Positions 1 through 10,066 of a stretch of DNA of 64,000 nucleotides are shown here, one piece after another (within the stretch, counting starts at the first letter, position 1; each line of letters begins with the position of its first letter). Position numbers and translations under genes: made by a program. The notes under the pieces are model-generated. The model was given only the letters and a program-made list of their open reading frames with translations, ran no database searches and had not been told where the DNA came from. Source of the DNA: Lutibaculum sp963816555 (GTDB taxonomy: Bacteria > Pseudomonadota > Alphaproteobacteria > Rhizobiales > Tepidamorphaceae); the NCBI GenBank assembly GCA_963816555.1, contig CAWFLD010000002.1, positions 434,001 to 498,000 of the forward strand, in the 5' to 3' direction.

Positions 1-1
1 C

Positions 2-79
2 AACGGCGCGGGCACGGACAAGCACTACGTGCCGGCACGCTACGAGGACGGGAAGATCATCCCCGGGCACTACGAGTGA
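2..79 (+). CDS. 3' end of an unidentified protein (partial)
   Basis: Only the last 25 codons are in the window, in the frame that ends at the TGA at 77-79. The tail is hydrophilic, with alternating charged and aromatic residues and the ending IIPGHYE. The stop overlaps the GTG start of the downstream tRNA nucleotidyltransferase gene in the pattern GTGA, so the two are probably co-transcribed and translationally coupled. Too little sequence remains to assign a family. In related genomes this slot is often held by a small conserved protein or a Nudix hydrolase, but nothing visible here decides that. Confidence 0.5.
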   Translation, partial: NGAGTDKHYVPARYEDGKIIPGHYE

Positions 80-1320
80 GCGACGGGCCGCTTCTCGACG
101 ATGCGGCCTGGCTGGGCGAGGAGCCGCTGCGGACGATCCTCGCGACGCTGAACGACGGCGCCGTGGAGACGCGCGTCGTCGGCGGGGCGGTGCGCGACGC
201 GCTGCTCGGCCGCCGGATCGGCGACGTCGACCTCGCGACGACCGCGACGCCCGCCGAGGTGACGCGGCGCGTCGAGGCGGCGGGGCTCAAGGCGGTGCCG
301 ACCGGCTTCGAGCACGGCACCGTGACCGTGGTCGCCGCGGCGCGGCCCTTCGAGGTGACGACGCTGCGCGAGGACGTCGAGACGGACGGCCGGCACGCCG
401 TCGTCCGCTTCGGCACCGACTGGACGGCCGACGCGCGGCGCCGCGACTTCACGATGAACGCGCTCTATCTCTCGGCCGACGGCGTGATCCACGATCCGCT
501 CGGCGGCTATCCGGACGCGCTGGCGCGGCGCGTCCGCTTCATCGGCGAGCCGGAGCGCCGCATCGCCGAGGACCATCTGCGCATCCTCCGCTTCTTCCGC
601 TTCCATGCCGGCTACGGCGCGGGCGCGCCCGACGCCGCGGCGCTGCGGGCGTGCATCCGCATGCGGCTGACGCTGCTCGACCTGTCGGCGGAGCGGGTGC
701 GCCAGGAGATGCTGCGCCTGATCGCCACGGACGGCGCAGCCGAGGCGCTTGCCGTGATGGGCGAGAGCGGCATCCTGCAGATCGTGCTCGGCGGGGTCGA
801 CCGCCTGCCGGCCTTCCGGCGCCTCGCGGCGCTCGAGGCGCATCTCGGGGAGGCGCCCGATCCGGTCCGCCGGCTGGCGGCGCTGGCGGTTGCAATCCCC
901 GAGGACGGCGAGCGGCTCGGCGAGCGGTTGCGCCTGTCGCGGGCCGAGGCGCGGCGCCTCGTCCTGATGGCGCAGGACTGGCGGCGGATCTCGAGGCCGG
1001 CCGACGAGGCGGCGGCACGGGAGGACCTCTATCGCTGCGGGCCCGAGACCTATGCCGACCGGATCAGGTTCGCGGCGGCGCGTCGGGCGACCGGCGAGCC
1101 GGAGGTCGCGGCGTGGACGGACCTCGTGCGCCTGCCGGAGCGCTGGACGGCGCCGAAGCTGCCCGTCGACGGCAGCGACATGATCGGGCTGGGCGCCACA
1201 GGGGCGGCGATCGGCCGCCTCCTGAGGCAGGTCGAGAGCGAATGGATCGCCGGCGGCTTCGCCGGCGACCGCGCCACGCTGCTCGCGCGGGCCGGATCCC
1301 TGCTCGCGGCGGACGGCTGA
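76..1320 (+). CDS. CCA tRNA nucleotidyltransferase (class II poly(A) polymerase family)
   Basis: A 414-residue cytoplasmic enzyme that adds or repairs the 3' CCA of tRNAs using CTP and ATP. The class II head domain is clear: the GGAVRD motif is at residues 36-41, the metal-binding D-V-D at 50-52, RRRDFTMNAL at 121-130, and the EDHLRILRFFRF motif near 165-175. The C-terminal helical neck and body regions follow. The length fits the alphaproteobacterial family. The GTG start at 76 was chosen because it overlaps the upstream stop and puts the head domain at the usual distance from the N terminus. The reading frame is intact. The family call is firm, but whether it adds CCA alone or shares the work with an A-adding homolog cannot be seen here. 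Confidence 0.92.
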   Translation: MSDGPLLDDAAWLGEEPLRTILATLNDGAVETRVVGGAVRDALLGRRIGDVDLATTATPAEVTRRVEAAGLKAVPTGFEHGTVTVVAAARPFEVTTLREDVETDGRHAVVRFGTDWTADARRRDFTMNALYLSADGVIHDPLGGYPDALARRVRFIGEPERRIAEDHLRILRFFRFHAGYGAGAPDAAALRACIRMRLTLLDLSAERVRQEMLRLIATDGAAEALAVMGESGILQIVLGGVDRLPAFRRLAALEAHLGEAPDPVRRLAALAVAIPEDGERLGERLRLSRAEARRLVLMAQDWRRISRPADEAAAREDLYRCGPETYADRIRFAAARRATGEPEVAAWTDLVRLPERWTAPKLPVDGSDMIGLGATGAAIGRLLRQVESEWIAGGFAGDRATLLARAGSLLAADG

Positions 1321-1327
1321 GGGGCCG

Positions 1328-2539
1328 TCAGGCCCCGCTCGCCGCCGGCTCCGTCTTCGTCTCGTCGATCAGGTCGACGAAGCGCTTGAAGAGGTAGTGG
1401 CTGTCCTCCGGGCCGGGCGAGGCCTCCGGGTGGTACTGCACCGAGAAGACCGGCCGGTCCTTCAGGCGGATGCCGCAATTCGTGCCGTCGAACAGCGAGA
1501 CGTGCGTCTCCTCCGCCTCGGGCGGCAGGCTCGCGCGGTCGACCGCGAAGCCGTGGTTCATCGAGGTGATCTCGACCTTGCCGGTCGTGTAGTCCTTCAC
1601 CGGATGATTGGCGCCGTGATGGCCCTGGCGCATCTTCACGGTGCGGCCGCCGAGCGCGAGACCGAGGAGCTGGTGGCCGAGGCAGATGCCGAACATCGGC
1701 ACCTTCGCGTCGACGAGCTTCCTGATCTGCGGCACCGCGTACTCGCCCGTCGCGGCCGGGTCGCCCGGGCCGTTCGACAGGAAGACGCCGTCGGGATGCA
1801 TGGCGAGGATCTCCTCGGCCGGCGTCGTCGACGGCACGACGGTGACCTTGCAGCCGAGCTCGGCGAGCTGGCGCAGGATGTTGCGCTTCAGGCCGTAGTC
1901 GACGGCGACGACGTGGTACTTCGCGTCCTCGGTGGTGCCGTAGGCGGGCGTCGCGCCCCAGTGCCAGGACGACTGGTTCCAGTCGTAGGCCTTGTCGGTC
2001 GTCACGTCCTTCGTCAGGTCGAGGCCCTCGAGGCCCGACCACGCCCGCGCCTTCTCCTTCAGCGCCTCGAGGTCGAAGCGGCCGTCGGGATCGTGCGCGA
2101 TCACCGCGTTCGGCATGCCGGTGTCGCGGATCCGCGCCGTCAGCGCGCGCGTGTCGACGCCGGCGATGCCGACCATGTTCTGCGCCTTGAGCCAGGCGTC
2201 GAGCCCCTGCAGCGAGCGCCAGTTCGACGGCTGGGTGATGTCGGCGCGCAGCACGCAGCCGGACACCTTGGCGCGGCCGGCCTCGTTCGACGTCTCGAGG
2301 TCGTCGAAGTTGGCGCCGACATTTCCGATGTGCGGGAAGGTGAACGTGATGATCTGGTCGGCATAGGAGGGATCCGTCAGGATCTCCTGGTAGCCGGTGA
2401 TCGCAGTGTTGAAGCAGACCTCGCCGACGGCCTCGCCGGTGGCGCCGATCCCCTGGCCTTCGAGCACCGTTCCATCGGCCAGGACGAGCACCGCGGTCGG
2501 ACCGCTCTCGTCCCAGCTTTCGACCTCTTGCGCTTCCAC
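1328..2539 (-). CDS. carA: Carbamoyl-phosphate synthase small (glutaminase) subunit
   Basis: A 403-residue glutamine amidotransferase subunit that hydrolyses glutamine and passes ammonia to CarB for carbamoyl phosphate synthesis (arginine and pyrimidine pathways). The N-terminal CPSase small-subunit domain includes LVLADGTVLEGQGIG and the CFNTAITGYQEILTDPSY region. The C-terminal class I GATase domain carries the nucleophile Cys in MFGICLGHQLLG and the catalytic His/Glu in the VQYHPEASPGP segment. The length is normal and the frame intact. The gene is transcribed divergently from yqeY across about 230 bp of control region. carB is not in this window. Confidence 0.96.
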   Translation of the reverse strand: MEAQEVESWDESGPTAVLVLADGTVLEGQGIGATGEAVGEVCFNTAITGYQEILTDPSYADQIITFTFPHIGNVGANFDDLETSNEAGRAKVSGCVLRADITQPSNWRSLQGLDAWLKAQNMVGIAGVDTRALTARIRDTGMPNAVIAHDPDGRFDLEALKEKARAWSGLEGLDLTKDVTTDKAYDWNQSSWHWGATPAYGTTEDAKYHVVAVDYGLKRNILRQLAELGCKVTVVPSTTPAEEILAMHPDGVFLSNGPGDPAATGEYAVPQIRKLVDAKVPMFGICLGHQLLGLALGGRTVKMRQGHHGANHPVKDYTTGKVEITSMNHGFAVDRASLPPEAEETHVSLFDGTNCGIRLKDRPVFSVQYHPEASPGPEDSHYLFKRFVDLIDETKTEPAASGA

Positions 2540-2711
2540 GGGAATTCCTTACATTTCGCGAGCACGACAGAAGGGCGGTCGCCATTGAAGGCGATGCGCG
2601 GATGAACGCGCCGACCCCATCGTGGCTGTATCTAGGCGCGGGCTGCCGTGCCGTCAAGCAGAGAACGACCGAAAAACCTGTTATTCCAAAGGCTTGCGAG
2701 GGATATTCGCG

Positions 2712-2740
2712 TTGCAGCATGATGCTGCAGCGGCTATTCT
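2712..2740 (+). promoter_or_regulatory. Putative yqeY-dnaG promoter overlapped by a perfect palindrome
   Basis: TTGCAG (2712-2717) and TATTCT (2735-2740) are separated by 17 bp, a good sigma70-type arrangement about 30 bp before the yqeY start. The palindrome TGCAGCAT-G-ATGCTGCA (2713-2729, 8-bp arms) overlaps the -35 element and most of the spacer, as an operator would. Both elements are seen directly in the sequence; promoter activity and any regulator are inferred. Confidence 0.4.
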
Positions 2741-2770
2741 CGCGCCGCCTCGGCAACTGGACTAGAAAAG

Positions 2771-3223
2771 ATGCTGCGCGAACAGATCAACGAGTCCCTG
2801 AAGGACGCGGTCAAGCAGAAGGACCGGCGTCGCATGTGCACGCTGCGGCTCGTGAACGCGGCCATCAAGGACCGCGACATCGCCGCCCGCGGCGCAGGGC
2901 GCGAGAACGTCGACGACAACGAGATCCGCCAGATCCTCGCCAAGATGGTGAAGCAGCGCGAGGAATCGGTGCAGATCTACGAGGAGGCGGGCCGCATGGA
3001 GCTCGCCGAGCAGGAGCGCGAGGAGATGGACATCATCCGCTCGTTCCTGCCGCGGCAGATGTCCGAGGACGAGGTGAAGGCGGCCTGCGAGAGCGTCGTC
3101 ACCGACATCGGCGCCTCGGGCCTGCGCGACATGGGCCGCACCATGACGACGCTGAAGGAGCGCTATCCCGGCCAGATGGACTTCGGGCGGGCCTCCTGCG
3201 TCGTCAAGCAGATGCTCAACTGA
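2771..3223 (+). CDS. GatB/YqeY domain-containing protein
   Basis: A 150-residue stand-alone GatB/YqeY domain protein. It has the typical helical N terminus (LREQINESLKDAVKQKD), the TLRLVNAAIKDRDI segment and the C-terminal three-helix bundle seen in the tail of GatB (FLPRQMSEDEV, MGRTMTTLKERYPGQMDF). The family is associated with tRNA or amidotransferase biology, but the biochemical role is not settled. It sits between carA and dnaG, a conserved alphaproteobacterial arrangement, about 95 bp upstream of dnaG and in the same direction, so they may share the promoter around 2712-2740. The length is normal and the frame intact. Confidence 0.88.
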   Translation: MLREQINESLKDAVKQKDRRRMCTLRLVNAAIKDRDIAARGAGRENVDDNEIRQILAKMVKQREESVQIYEEAGRMELAEQEREEMDIIRSFLPRQMSEDEVKAACESVVTDIGASGLRDMGRTMTTLKERYPGQMDFGRASCVVKQMLN

Positions 3224-3318
3224 GCCTCCATTCCGGGGCGCCGCGGGTCGAGAATCGATTCGCGTCGCCCCGTGCCGCCCGGCTATCATCGCCGGGCAAC
3301 ACCCTTCGACAGATCAAG

Positions 3319-5250
3319 ATGCGATTCTCCGACGCGTTCCTCGACGAGATCCGCGCGCGCCTGCCCGTCTCCACGGTGGTCGGCAAGCGCGTGCGGCTGC
3401 AGCGGCGCGGGCGCGAGTTCGTCGGGCTGTCTCCGTTCAACAAGGAGAAGACGCCCTCCTTCACGGTCAACGACCAGAAGGGCTTCTACCACTGCTTCTC
3501 GAGCGGCCGGCACGGCGACATCTTCCGCTTCCTGATGGAGACGGAGGGCGTGAGCTTTCCCGACGCGGTCGAGCGGCTGGCGGGGCTGGCCGGCGTCGCC
3601 ATGCCGGCGCGCGACGAGCGCTCCGTCGAGCGCGAGCGGGCGAGGGCGGGGCTCAAGGAGATCGTCGAGAAGGCGGCGCGCTTCTTCGAGGAGCGCCTGA
3701 CCGCCCGCGACGGGGCGGAGGCACGCGCCTACCTGGAGCGCCGGGCGGTCCACCCCGAGCTCGTGAAGCGCTTCCGGCTCGGTTTCGCCCCCGCCTCGCG
3801 CACCGCGCTCAAGGAGCACCTGGCGGCGCAGGGCATTCCCGTCGAGGACATGGCGCGGGCGGGCCTCGTCATCGCCGGCGAGGACATCGCGAACCCTTAC
3901 GACCGCTTCCGCAACCGGCTGATCTTCCCGATCACCGACCATCGCGGCCAGGCGATCGCCTTCGGCGGCCGCACGCTCGACCCCGACGGCCAGCCGAAAT
4001 ACCTGAACTCCCCGGAGACCGACCTCTTCCACAAGGGCCACGTGCTGTTCAACCTCGCCGCCGCGCGGCAGGCGGCGCACGAGCGCGGCAACCTCGTCGT
4101 CGCCGAGGGCTACATGGACGTGATCGCGCTCGCCAGCGCCGGCATCCGGCAGGCCGTCGCCCCGCTCGGCACAGCGCTGACGGAGGACCAGCTCGCGCTG
4201 CTCTGGCGCATGGTCGACGAGCCGATCCTGTGCTTCGACGGCGACGGGGCGGGCCTGCGCGCGGCGTACCGGGCGCTCGACCTGGCGCTGCCGCAGCTGA
4301 AGCCCGGCAAGAGCCTGCGCTTCGCGCTCCTGCCGGAGGGGCAGGACCCCGACGACCTGATCCGCGCGGGCGGCCGCGAGGCGATCGTCGCCGTGCTGAA
4401 GGACGCCCGGCCGCTCGTCGACATGCTGTGGACCCGCGAGCGCGAGGCGGCGCCGCTCGACACGCCGGAGCGCCGCGCCGCCTTCGAGACGCGCATCGAC
4501 CAGGCGGTCGCCGCCGTCTCCGACGCGAGGGTGCAGCGCCACTACCGCGACGCGATGAAGGAGCGGCTGCGCGAGCTCTTCGTGCCGGCGCGCGGCTGGT
4601 CCCAGCCGGGACGGCGGCAGGGCAACGGGCAGCGGCCGGTCAACGGCAAGGGCCGCGGGCGTGGGAGCACCGGCACGGAATGGCGCGACGCGCCGGCCCA
4701 GCCGAGCGACCTGCTGCGGCGCAGCCTGTCGGCCGCCGGCGGCAGCCTGCCGCGGCGCGAGGCGATCCTGCTGCTCGCCCTCGTCAACCACACCGAGATG
4801 CTGGCGGACCGGGTCGAGACGGTCGCCGACCTCGAGTTCACCAACGTCGCGCTCAAGGACCTGTGCTCGGCGCTCGTCGACCTCGCCGCCGAGGCGCCCG
4901 AATCGTCCGAAGAGCTTCGCAGCCGTCTCGCCGGCCGCGGCCTCGGTCCCCTGGTGCAGCGCCTTGATTCGCTGTGGCTTGCGGCCGCCCGCGCCGAATG
5001 GTGGGTGGCGCCCGACACCGCTCCTGTTGACGTTGCGAGCGCCTGGGACCATATGGCGGCCTTGCACAGAAAAGCCGTGACGTTACATAAGGATCTGCTC
5101 TCCGCGCGTGCGCACTACGAATCCGATCAGACTCCCGAGAACTACGCTCGGATGATCGATATCAGGGCGCAGCTCGACAGCGTGGAAGGCACCGAGGCGC
5201 AGGTCGAGGGCTTCGGACTGGCGTCCGGCCGGCCGAGCCGCACATTCTAG
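3319..5250 (+). CDS. dnaG: DNA primase DnaG with degenerate zinc-finger ligands
   Basis: A 643-residue replication primase. The order is an N-terminal CHC2-type domain (about 1-100), the catalytic TOPRIM core with VVAEGYMDVIALA and CFDGDGAG, and a C-terminal helicase-interacting domain after a Gly/Arg/Gln-rich linker near residues 430-460. The ATG at 3319 gives the canonical MRFSDAFLDEIR start; the frame is open far upstream, but that part is not conserved. Zinc ligand positions equivalent to E. coli C40, H43, C61 and C64 read Ser38, Asn41, Cys59 and Ser62, so three of four ligands are missing although the surrounding fold motifs (EKTPSF, GFYHCF, HGDIF) are kept. From memory, similar substitutions occur in some Hyphomicrobiales primases, so this looks like a lineage trait. 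It precedes rpoD as in the macromolecular-synthesis arrangement. Confidence 0.95.
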   Translation: MRFSDAFLDEIRARLPVSTVVGKRVRLQRRGREFVGLSPFNKEKTPSFTVNDQKGFYHCFSSGRHGDIFRFLMETEGVSFPDAVERLAGLAGVAMPARDERSVERERARAGLKEIVEKAARFFEERLTARDGAEARAYLERRAVHPELVKRFRLGFAPASRTALKEHLAAQGIPVEDMARAGLVIAGEDIANPYDRFRNRLIFPITDHRGQAIAFGGRTLDPDGQPKYLNSPETDLFHKGHVLFNLAAARQAAHERGNLVVAEGYMDVIALASAGIRQAVAPLGTALTEDQLALLWRMVDEPILCFDGDGAGLRAAYRALDLALPQLKPGKSLRFALLPEGQDPDDLIRAGGREAIVAVLKDARPLVDMLWTREREAAPLDTPERRAAFETRIDQAVAAVSDARVQRHYRDAMKERLRELFVPARGWSQPGRRQGNGQRPVNGKGRGRGSTGTEWRDAPAQPSDLLRRSLSAAGGSLPRREAILLLALVNHTEMLADRVETVADLEFTNVALKDLCSALVDLAAEAPESSEELRSRLAGRGLGPLVQRLDSLWLAAARAEWWVAPDTAPVDVASAWDHMAALHRKAVTLHKDLLSARAHYESDQTPENYARMIDIRAQLDSVEGTEAQVEGFGLASGRPSRTF

Positions 5251-5413
5251 CCTTCGATTTTCGAGCGGATCGCGGATACAAAGATTTAAGCTTACCTGAG
5301 GTTTAAGGGACGACACGACACGCGGGAGCGGTAACGGGCGCGCACCACGAAACGTGAAGAGCGCGACGCTCACGATATCGGCGTCCGGGACGAGCGGGAG
5401 ACGGATCGCAAAT

Positions 5414-7408
<1,995 letters not shown>

Positions 7409-7420
7409 GCGGAGGCGGCG

Positions 7421-7714
7421 ATGTCCTTCCTCAAGAAGCTCTTCGGCGGGGGCGATGGCGGCGGCAGGGAAGCCGCCGAGCCGCGCGTCGCCGCCGAGGA
7501 GGACTACGAGGGCTTCGCCATCGCCGCGACGCCCGTCCCCGAGGGCGGCCAGTTCCGCCTCGCCGCGACGATCACGAAGGAGATCGGCGGCGAGACGAAG
7601 ACCCACAGGCTCGTCCGCGCCGACCTCTTCACCTCCGAGGACGAAGCCGCCCGCTTCGCCATCCGCAAGGCCAGGCAGGTCATCGACGAGCAGGGCGACC
7701 GCCTGTTCGGCTGA
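7421..7714 (+). CDS. HlyU-family small protein
   Basis: A 97-residue protein with a Gly-rich N terminus (MSFLKKLFGGG) followed by the compact HlyU-type domain: EDYEGFAIAATPVPEGGQFR, HRLVRADLFTSEDEA and the conserved ending ARQVIDEQGDRLFG. Vibrio HlyU is an ArsR-fold regulator of hemolysin, but these short alphaproteobacterial homologs carry the family name without demonstrated regulatory function. It starts 12 bp after the rpoD stop on the same strand, so co-transcription is possible. The frame is intact. Confidence 0.75.
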   Translation: MSFLKKLFGGGDGGGREAAEPRVAAEEDYEGFAIAATPVPEGGQFRLAATITKEIGGETKTHRLVRADLFTSEDEAARFAIRKARQVIDEQGDRLFG

Positions 7715-7774
7715 GGCGGGCGGGCTGCACCTCCGCTCTTGCCGCGAGCGCCGGCTTTGGCTACCGCTCGTTTC

Positions 7775-8392
7775 ATGCAGCCGCCCCGCCAAGCTCCCGC
7801 CCAGAACGTGTCCCTCGCGCTGAGCCAGGCGCTGCGCGCCGGCGACTGGGCGGCGGCGGAGGCGATGCTTCTCCGGTTGACGAAGAAGGAGAAGCGCAAC
7901 CCGGAGCCGCATTTCCAGCTCGGCATGGTGCTCCGGCGCCAAGGGCGCGAGCGGGAGGCGGCGAAGGCGTTTTCGCGGGCGCTGAAGATCAACCCGCGGC
8001 TGCCGCAGGTCGAGTTCGAGCGCGGCCAGGCGCTCTTCGCGCTCGACGAGCTGAGGGAGGCGCGGCGGGCCTTCCTCGCGGCGCTGAAGCTCGCGCCGGG
8101 CGACGTCGGCTGCCGCGCCAACCTCGCCATGATCGCCAGGCTCCAGGGCGATCTCGACGAGGCGGTGCGCCGCTTCGACGACGTGCTGGCCGAGCGCGGG
8201 CTGCCGGAGAACCAGGTCGTGATGCTGCGGCTGGGGCTGATCGAGGCGCTGCGCGACAAGGGCGACTTCGAGCGCATGCGGGCGGAAGCCTCGACGCTCG
8301 CCGAGGCCCAGCCGCAGGTGCGCAGCTCGATCATCACGCTTCTGAGCCACGGACGGCGCGGCCGCATGCCGCTGAAGGCCGCCGCGATCTGA
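7775..8392 (+). CDS. TPR-repeat protein
   Basis: About 205 residues of tandem tetratricopeptide repeats, visible as repeated A-(x3)-L-G/A-(x3)-E-A-(x3)-F units: PHFQLGMVLRRQGREREAAK, VEFERGQALFALDELREARR and CRANLAMIARLQGDLDEAVR. No signal peptide or membrane segment is obvious, so it is probably a cytoplasmic scaffold protein. The frame is open from an in-frame TTG at 7739, but the ATG at 7775 gives a more normal start just ahead of the first helix. The C terminus is basic and lacks repeats. The partner and pathway are unknown; the next gene is convergent. Confidence 0.6.
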   Translation: MQPPRQAPAQNVSLALSQALRAGDWAAAEAMLLRLTKKEKRNPEPHFQLGMVLRRQGREREAAKAFSRALKINPRLPQVEFERGQALFALDELREARRAFLAALKLAPGDVGCRANLAMIARLQGDLDEAVRRFDDVLAERGLPENQVVMLRLGLIEALRDKGDFERMRAEASTLAEAQPQVRSSIITLLSHGRRGRMPLKAAAI

Positions 8393-8402
8393 AGGTCGCG
8401 GC

Positions 8403-9152
8403 CTATCCCTCGTCGCCCGAGATGAGCGTCGCGTCGGCGCCGCGCCCGTCGCGCTTCTGCCTGTAGGCGCGGCGATAGGCCGAGCTGTCCTCGCGCAGAT
8501 CCCCCTGGAAGGCCAGAGCCTCCTCAAGCCCCGCCTCGTCGAACTCGTCGATGTCGAGCTCCAGCGCCTCGCGGCGGATCGGCACCGCCTGCGCCACCGG
8601 CGTGCCGCGCGGCAGGGTGCCTTCGAAGTCCGGGTCGACCCAGAGCGCGGGGAAGTTGACGAAGCCGCGCGTGAAGGCGTCGACGTCGACGAGGCCGGTC
8701 AGCGTCCGGAAGGGCAGGTCCTCGCGGTTGTAGGGGTGCGAGAAGAGGAGCGAGACGCCCGGCGGCGTCTCGACCGCCCAGAAATTCGTGAACTTCACGG
8801 CGAACTGGCCGCGGTCGATGCGGAAGGGGACGCCCGTCAGCTGCTCCGGCACGTGGACGCCGATCGGCGACAGCGTGTTGTCGGAGCCCTTCACCTCCGG
8901 CAGGTCCCAGTCCCAGCTCAGCTCGCCGCCCGAGCAGTGCAGGTCGGTGACGAGCGGGAACACGATGCCCTCGCGCACCGCGTCGAGGAAGGGCGGGCAG
9001 CGCTTGACGGTGGCGACGTCGAGGCCGCCCTTGGCCTCGCTGACGGCGCGCGACGGCATCGTCCTGATCCAGTCGGCCAGCGCCTCGGTCGCGCGCCGCG
9101 GCTCCGGCACGATGCCCCGGTAGCCCGGCATGCAGCGGAACTTGATGCGCAT
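8403..9152 (-). CDS. Conserved hypothetical protein, DUF6065-like
   Basis: A 249-residue soluble protein with no signal peptide. The pattern HPYNREDLPFRTLTGLVDVD, followed by FPALWVDPDFEGTLPRGTPV and a segment AQAVPIRRE, resembles the DUF6065 family of uncharacterised proteins; this is pattern recognition, not a search result. Several Trp/Phe-rich strands suggest a beta-rich fold. It ends only 10 bp from the TPR gene, which is convergent with it. Nothing visible indicates an enzymatic function. Confidence 0.5.
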   Translation of the reverse strand: MRIKFRCMPGYRGIVPEPRRATEALADWIRTMPSRAVSEAKGGLDVATVKRCPPFLDAVREGIVFPLVTDLHCSGGELSWDWDLPEVKGSDNTLSPIGVHVPEQLTGVPFRIDRGQFAVKFTNFWAVETPPGVSLLFSHPYNREDLPFRTLTGLVDVDAFTRGFVNFPALWVDPDFEGTLPRGTPVAQAVPIRREALELDIDEFDEAGLEEALAFQGDLREDSSAYRRAYRQKRDGRGADATLISGDEG

Positions 9153-9248
9153 CGCTCGATCGTCCCCACGGGTTCATGCGGTCTCGCCTCACCCGAGGGT
9201 GCACCATGTCGGCGCTGCAAAATCAAGGTGCCGCGGCAGGACCTCCCG

Positions 9249-10046
9249 TCAGCCGTTCAGCCGCTCCCACGTCCGCGCGCCGACGATGCCGTCGGGCGCG
9301 AGGCTCTCGCGCGTCTGGAAGGTGATCACCGCCAGCTGCGCCGCCGCGCCGAAGTGGGCGTCGATCGCGATCGGAAAGCCATGCCTGCGGAGGAGGGCCT
9401 GCAGCTCGCCCACGCTCTCGCCGTAGGAGCCGCGCTGCAGTGCCGGCTTCGCGCCGTCCTGCGTCAGGCTGACCCCCAGCCCCTCGATGGCGGCCAGCGC
9501 CGCCTTGGCGCGCACGTAGTAGTGCCGCCGCTCCTCGAGACCGAGCAGCCGGCGCCCGTTGACGCGCCGCGTCACCTCGATGAGATCGTCCTCGTCGGCC
9601 GGGTCGTTGATTTCGCGGTATTTCCAGTAGTCGCAGGCGATGCGGAGGGCGGTCAGCGGCTCGCCCGCGAGATCCGGATCCTTCACGAGCCTGTCGCCGA
9701 GGCCCAGCCTCTTGCCGATCGTGCCGTAATTGGCGCGGCCGGTGAGCTGGATCAGGCCGCGCCCCTTGTAGTGGGGCCCGTCGTCCTTCTCGGTGTTGCC
9801 GAGGTCCTTGCGGCCCTCGTAGGCCTCTCCGGACGCAAATTCCTCCGTGGTGCGGAAGCCGGCGCATTCGTGGGTAACCTGCCCCATGAAGTGGGCGATG
9901 CGCAGGCGGGTATTGATGTCGAATTCGTCGAGCGTCGAGGCGAAGGCGCCGGAGATGGCGTTGATGATGCGGTCCTGCGCCGCCTCCTTGCTGCCGGAGA
10001 AGCGGGGGGCGACCTGCCGGATGAAGTTGCCGTCGATGGGGATCAT
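9249..10046 (-). CDS. GH19-like glycoside hydrolase (endolysin/chitinase type) with peptidoglycan-binding domain
   Basis: A 265-residue protein. The N-terminal two thirds match the GH19 lysozyme/chitinase-like fold: IAHFMGQVTHECAGF contains the general-acid Glu, then YEGRKDLGNTEKDDG and YKGRGLIQLTGRANY, the typical substrate-groove motifs. The C-terminal part (GESVGELQALLRRHGFPI ... TFQTRESLAPDGIVGARTW) is a PG_binding_1 repeat. The architecture is that of phage endolysins and of chromosomal cell-wall hydrolases. No Sec signal is seen, so export would need a holin, lysis or another route. It lies 20 bp downstream of the heme peroxidase gene on the same strand, suggesting an operon. The frame is intact. 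Peptidoglycan, rather than chitin, is the likelier target because of the binding domain. Confidence 0.75.
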   Translation of the reverse strand: MIPIDGNFIRQVAPRFSGSKEAAQDRIINAISGAFASTLDEFDINTRLRIAHFMGQVTHECAGFRTTEEFASGEAYEGRKDLGNTEKDDGPHYKGRGLIQLTGRANYGTIGKRLGLGDRLVKDPDLAGEPLTALRIACDYWKYREINDPADEDDLIEVTRRVNGRRLLGLEERRHYYVRAKAALAAIEGLGVSLTQDGAKPALQRGSYGESVGELQALLRRHGFPIAIDAHFGAAAQLAVITFQTRESLAPDGIVGARTWERLNG

Positions 10047-10066
10047 GTCTGGTTCTCCTCGGGGGG

